Origin: Enhydrobacter sp.
GTDB lineage: Bacteria > Pseudomonadota > Alphaproteobacteria > Reyranellales > Reyranellaceae
DNA: 33,596 nucleotides
Direction of reading: 5' to 3'
Assembly: GCA_026126105.1 (NCBI GenBank)
Contig: JAHCJV010000066.1
Location: forward strand, 1 to 33,596
Shown here: piece after piece, positions 32,116-33,596 of the stretch
Numbering within the stretch: the first letter of the stretch is position 1
How the letters are laid out: each line of letters opens with the position of its first letter
Notes under the pieces: generated by a model
What the model was told of the DNA's origin: nothing
Databases searched by the model: none
What the model saw: only the letters and a program-made list of their open reading frames with translations
Made by a program: the position numbers and the translations under genes

Positions 32116-32146
32116 AAGGCGGTCCCCCCGGACCGCCTTTTCTTTT
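32116..32146 (+). terminator. Rho-independent terminator
   Basis: A perfect 10-bp GC-rich stem AAGGCGGTCC (32116-32125) and GGACCGCCTT (32130-32139) with a CCCC loop is followed by TTCTTTT. It lies 20 bp after the lipoprotein stop. On the opposite strand the symmetric AA start offers little U-tract, so it mainly serves the plus strand. Confidence 0.88.
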
Positions 32147-32249
32147 GCCTACCGCAGACCCGGCAAGAGGCGGCAGGAGACGGCAGCTCACGCGCCGGGA
32201 TGCGGGCCAGGCGCGCCCGTCCTGCGGGCATCCGGCGCCAAACCCGCCG

Positions 32250-33596
32250 CTACGCGCCGTGGCGCAGCAGGCGGCCCGAATGGGTGTTGGTCGGCTGCCC
32301 GTTGCGCATGGTCACCTCGCCGTTGACCAGGATGCACTTGTAACCCTCGGCGCGCTGGATGCGGCGCCATTCGCCGCCCGGCAGGTCGTGCGCGATCTCG
32401 TCCGGCAGCACGCGCAGGCCGTCGAAGTCGTAGACGACGATGTCGGCCGGCGCGCCCTTCTTCAGGACGCCGCGGCCGCGGAAGCCGGCGACCTCGGCGG
32501 GCAGCGCCGACAGCCGCCAGTGCGCCTCCTCGAGCGAGATCATCCTGTGCTCGCGCACCACCTTGCACAGCGTCTCGGTCGGATAGCGCCCGGCCGTCAG
32601 GAACTTGGTGTGCGCGCCGCCGTCGGAGACGCCGAACAGCACGTAGGGATCGTCGACCAGCTCCTTGAGATGCTCGATCTTGCCGTTGGGCGGCGCGGCG
32701 AAGAACTCGGTCTTCAGATCCTCCTCGACCGCCATGTCGAGCATCACGTCGACCGGATGCTTGCCCATCTTCTGCCCGGCATGGGCCAGCGTGTAGTCGA
32801 GCCACTTGCGGTTCTTCTCGAGCTTCGGCCCGACGATGGCGACGTCGGGCAGAGGCCCGGTTGCAGTGGCCGGGAGATTTTCCCGCAGCGCCGCCCGCCG
32901 CGCCGGATCGGCCAGCTTGGCCAGGCGTTCCTCGCGCGTGCCGGTGGTCGCGTCGCACCAGACCTGCTGGTCGTCGAACAGATTCCAGTCCTCGAAGGTG
33001 AAGGTGAAGCCCGCATCCGTGGTGAGCCCCTGCCCGACCACGCGGATGCCGCGCTCGCGGCAGCTCTTCAGCCATTCCAGCAGCCGGCGATGGATGTGCG
33101 GCCGGTCGTCGAACGCCTGCACCACGTTCATGATGATCGGCCGGCCGCTCAGGGTCGCCATCTCCTCGTAGAAGGCGCGGTCGCGCGCATTGTCGCCCGA
33201 CACCAGCAGCATCTGCATGAAGCCGTCGTTGCGCTCGGCCAGCACCTTGGCGAACTCGCGGCAGGTGTCGTCGTGCATCACGTCGGTCGGCATCGGCGAG
33301 CCGTCATGGTCGCGCTGCACCGCCGCCGGCCCGGTCGGCAGCATACGCTGGGCCGACCAGCCGCAGGCGCCGGCATCCATCGCCTCGTGCAGCAGCCGGC
33401 GCAGCTCGGCATGCTGCTCGGGCGTCGGCAGCTTGCCCGCCTTGGCCGCCTCGAAGCCCATTACCCAGATCAGCATCGGCGACACCGGCACGTAGGGCAG
33501 GATGTTCACCGCCTTGGGCGCGCGGTCGACCGCGTCGAGGAACTCCGGGAACGTCACCCAGCTCCACGGCATGCCCTGCTGCATCGAGGCCATCGG
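32250..33596 (-). CDS. N-acyl-D-amino-acid deacylase-like amidohydrolase, 3' part (cut by window edge)
   Basis: The minus-strand frame is open to the window end, so the N-terminus with the usual HxH metal site is missing. The visible 449 or so codons contain QRMLPTGPAAVQRDHDGSPMPTDVM, GQGLTTDAGFTFTFEDWNLFDDQQVWCD and the metal-ligand SDGGAHTKFLTAGRYPTE. The end is typical of the amidohydrolase superfamily: KGAPADIVVYDFDGLRVLP and YKCILVNGEVTMRNGQPTNTHSGRLLR. D-aminoacylase/dihydroorotase-like amidohydrolases of this type hydrolyse N-acyl amino acids or cyclic amides. The real substrate is unknown. It converges on the lipoprotein and its terminator. Confidence 0.9.
   Translation of the reverse strand, partial: PMASMQQGMPWSWVTFPEFLDAVDRAPKAVNILPYVPVSPMLIWVMGFEAAKAGKLPTPEQHAELRRLLHEAMDAGACGWSAQRMLPTGPAAVQRDHDGSPMPTDVMHDDTCREFAKVLAERNDGFMQMLLVSGDNARDRAFYEEMATLSGRPIIMNVVQAFDDRPHIHRRLLEWLKSCRERGIRVVGQGLTTDAGFTFTFEDWNLFDDQQVWCDATTGTREERLAKLADPARRAALRENLPATATGPLPDVAIVGPKLEKNRKWLDYTLAHAGQKMGKHPVDVMLDMAVEEDLKTEFFAAPPNGKIEHLKELVDDPYVLFGVSDGGAHTKFLTAGRYPTETLCKVVREHRMISLEEAHWRLSALPAEVAGFRGRGVLKKGAPADIVVYDFDGLRVLPDEIAHDLPGGEWRRIQRAEGYKCILVNGEVTMRNGQPTNTHSGRLLRHGA

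Overview
The window looks like chromosomal DNA of a GC-rich alphaproteobacterium. Support for this comes from strong GC3 in the genes, a tRNA-Tyr/tRNA-Gly/tuf block next to rlmB, an Mla-type lipid transporter with a STAS-fused permease, several MFS and TRAP carriers, and CCA-encoding tRNA genes. A Reyranella-like or other Rhodospirillales/Hyphomicrobiales relative is my guess only; no rRNA is present to test it. I see no CRISPR array, insertion sequence, transposase or integrase.

Layout. (1) 1-2006 is a translation block: the 5' part of tuf (minus, cut by the window edge), tRNA-Gly(TCC) and tRNA-Tyr(GTA) upstream of it, rlmB on the other strand, and tRNA-Thr(TGT) after rlmB. An imperfect inverted repeat brackets tRNA-Tyr. 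(2) 2007-3240 is a short, less GC-rich accessory patch next to tRNA-Thr. It holds a SieB-like superinfection-exclusion protein and gene-poor DNA. (3) 3241-8731 is a surface-glycan/metabolite decoration cluster. A minus-strand operon (GT2 glycosyltransferase, NodU/TobZ-type carbamoyltransferase, putative 2OG-Fe(II) oxygenase) is divergent from a GDP-mannose 3,5-epimerase-like gene, followed by a UDP-glucuronate decarboxylase. (4) 8797-12583 carries an acyl-CoA synthetase, an ACAD10-like phosphotransferase, a TetR regulator and a small cupin; two matching 17-bp operator-like palindromes lie between the last two. (5) 12629-16340 is an Mla-type phospholipid transporter operon (permease, ATPase, MCE protein, auxiliary lipoprotein). 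(6) 16411-19236 carries PPK2, an MFS transporter translationally coupled to it, and rlmJ, whose 3' end overlaps the MFS gene. (7) 19300-23517 carries a formamidase/acetamidase, two paralogous MFS transporters flanking a cytochrome c, a perfect 26-bp operator-like palindrome, and a tiny lipoprotein. (8) 23522-27499 carries NfeD plus an SPFH/stomatin protein, a glutamine amidotransferase, a secreted eight-repeat Sel1 protein and a small secreted basic protein. (9) 27697-31312 carries a DsbA/HCCA-isomerase-family protein and a complete TRAP transporter (DctM, DctQ, DctP). (10) 31544-33596 carries a lipoprotein with a strong rho-independent terminator and the 3' part of an N-acyl-D-amino-acid deacylase-like amidohydrolase, cut by the window edge.

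Most of the window is ordinary metabolism and transport. The parts that deserve a second look are the glycan cluster (a GDP-mannose 3,5-epimerase with catalytic residues in plant-like spacing beside a carbamoyltransferase and an oxygenase), the SieB-like patch, the inverted repeat around tRNA-Tyr, and the two clear operator architectures. Gene starts were re-chosen from Shine-Dalgarno spacing, signal peptides and family length wherever the longest open frame was implausible. All family assignments come from reading motifs by eye; no database search was run.
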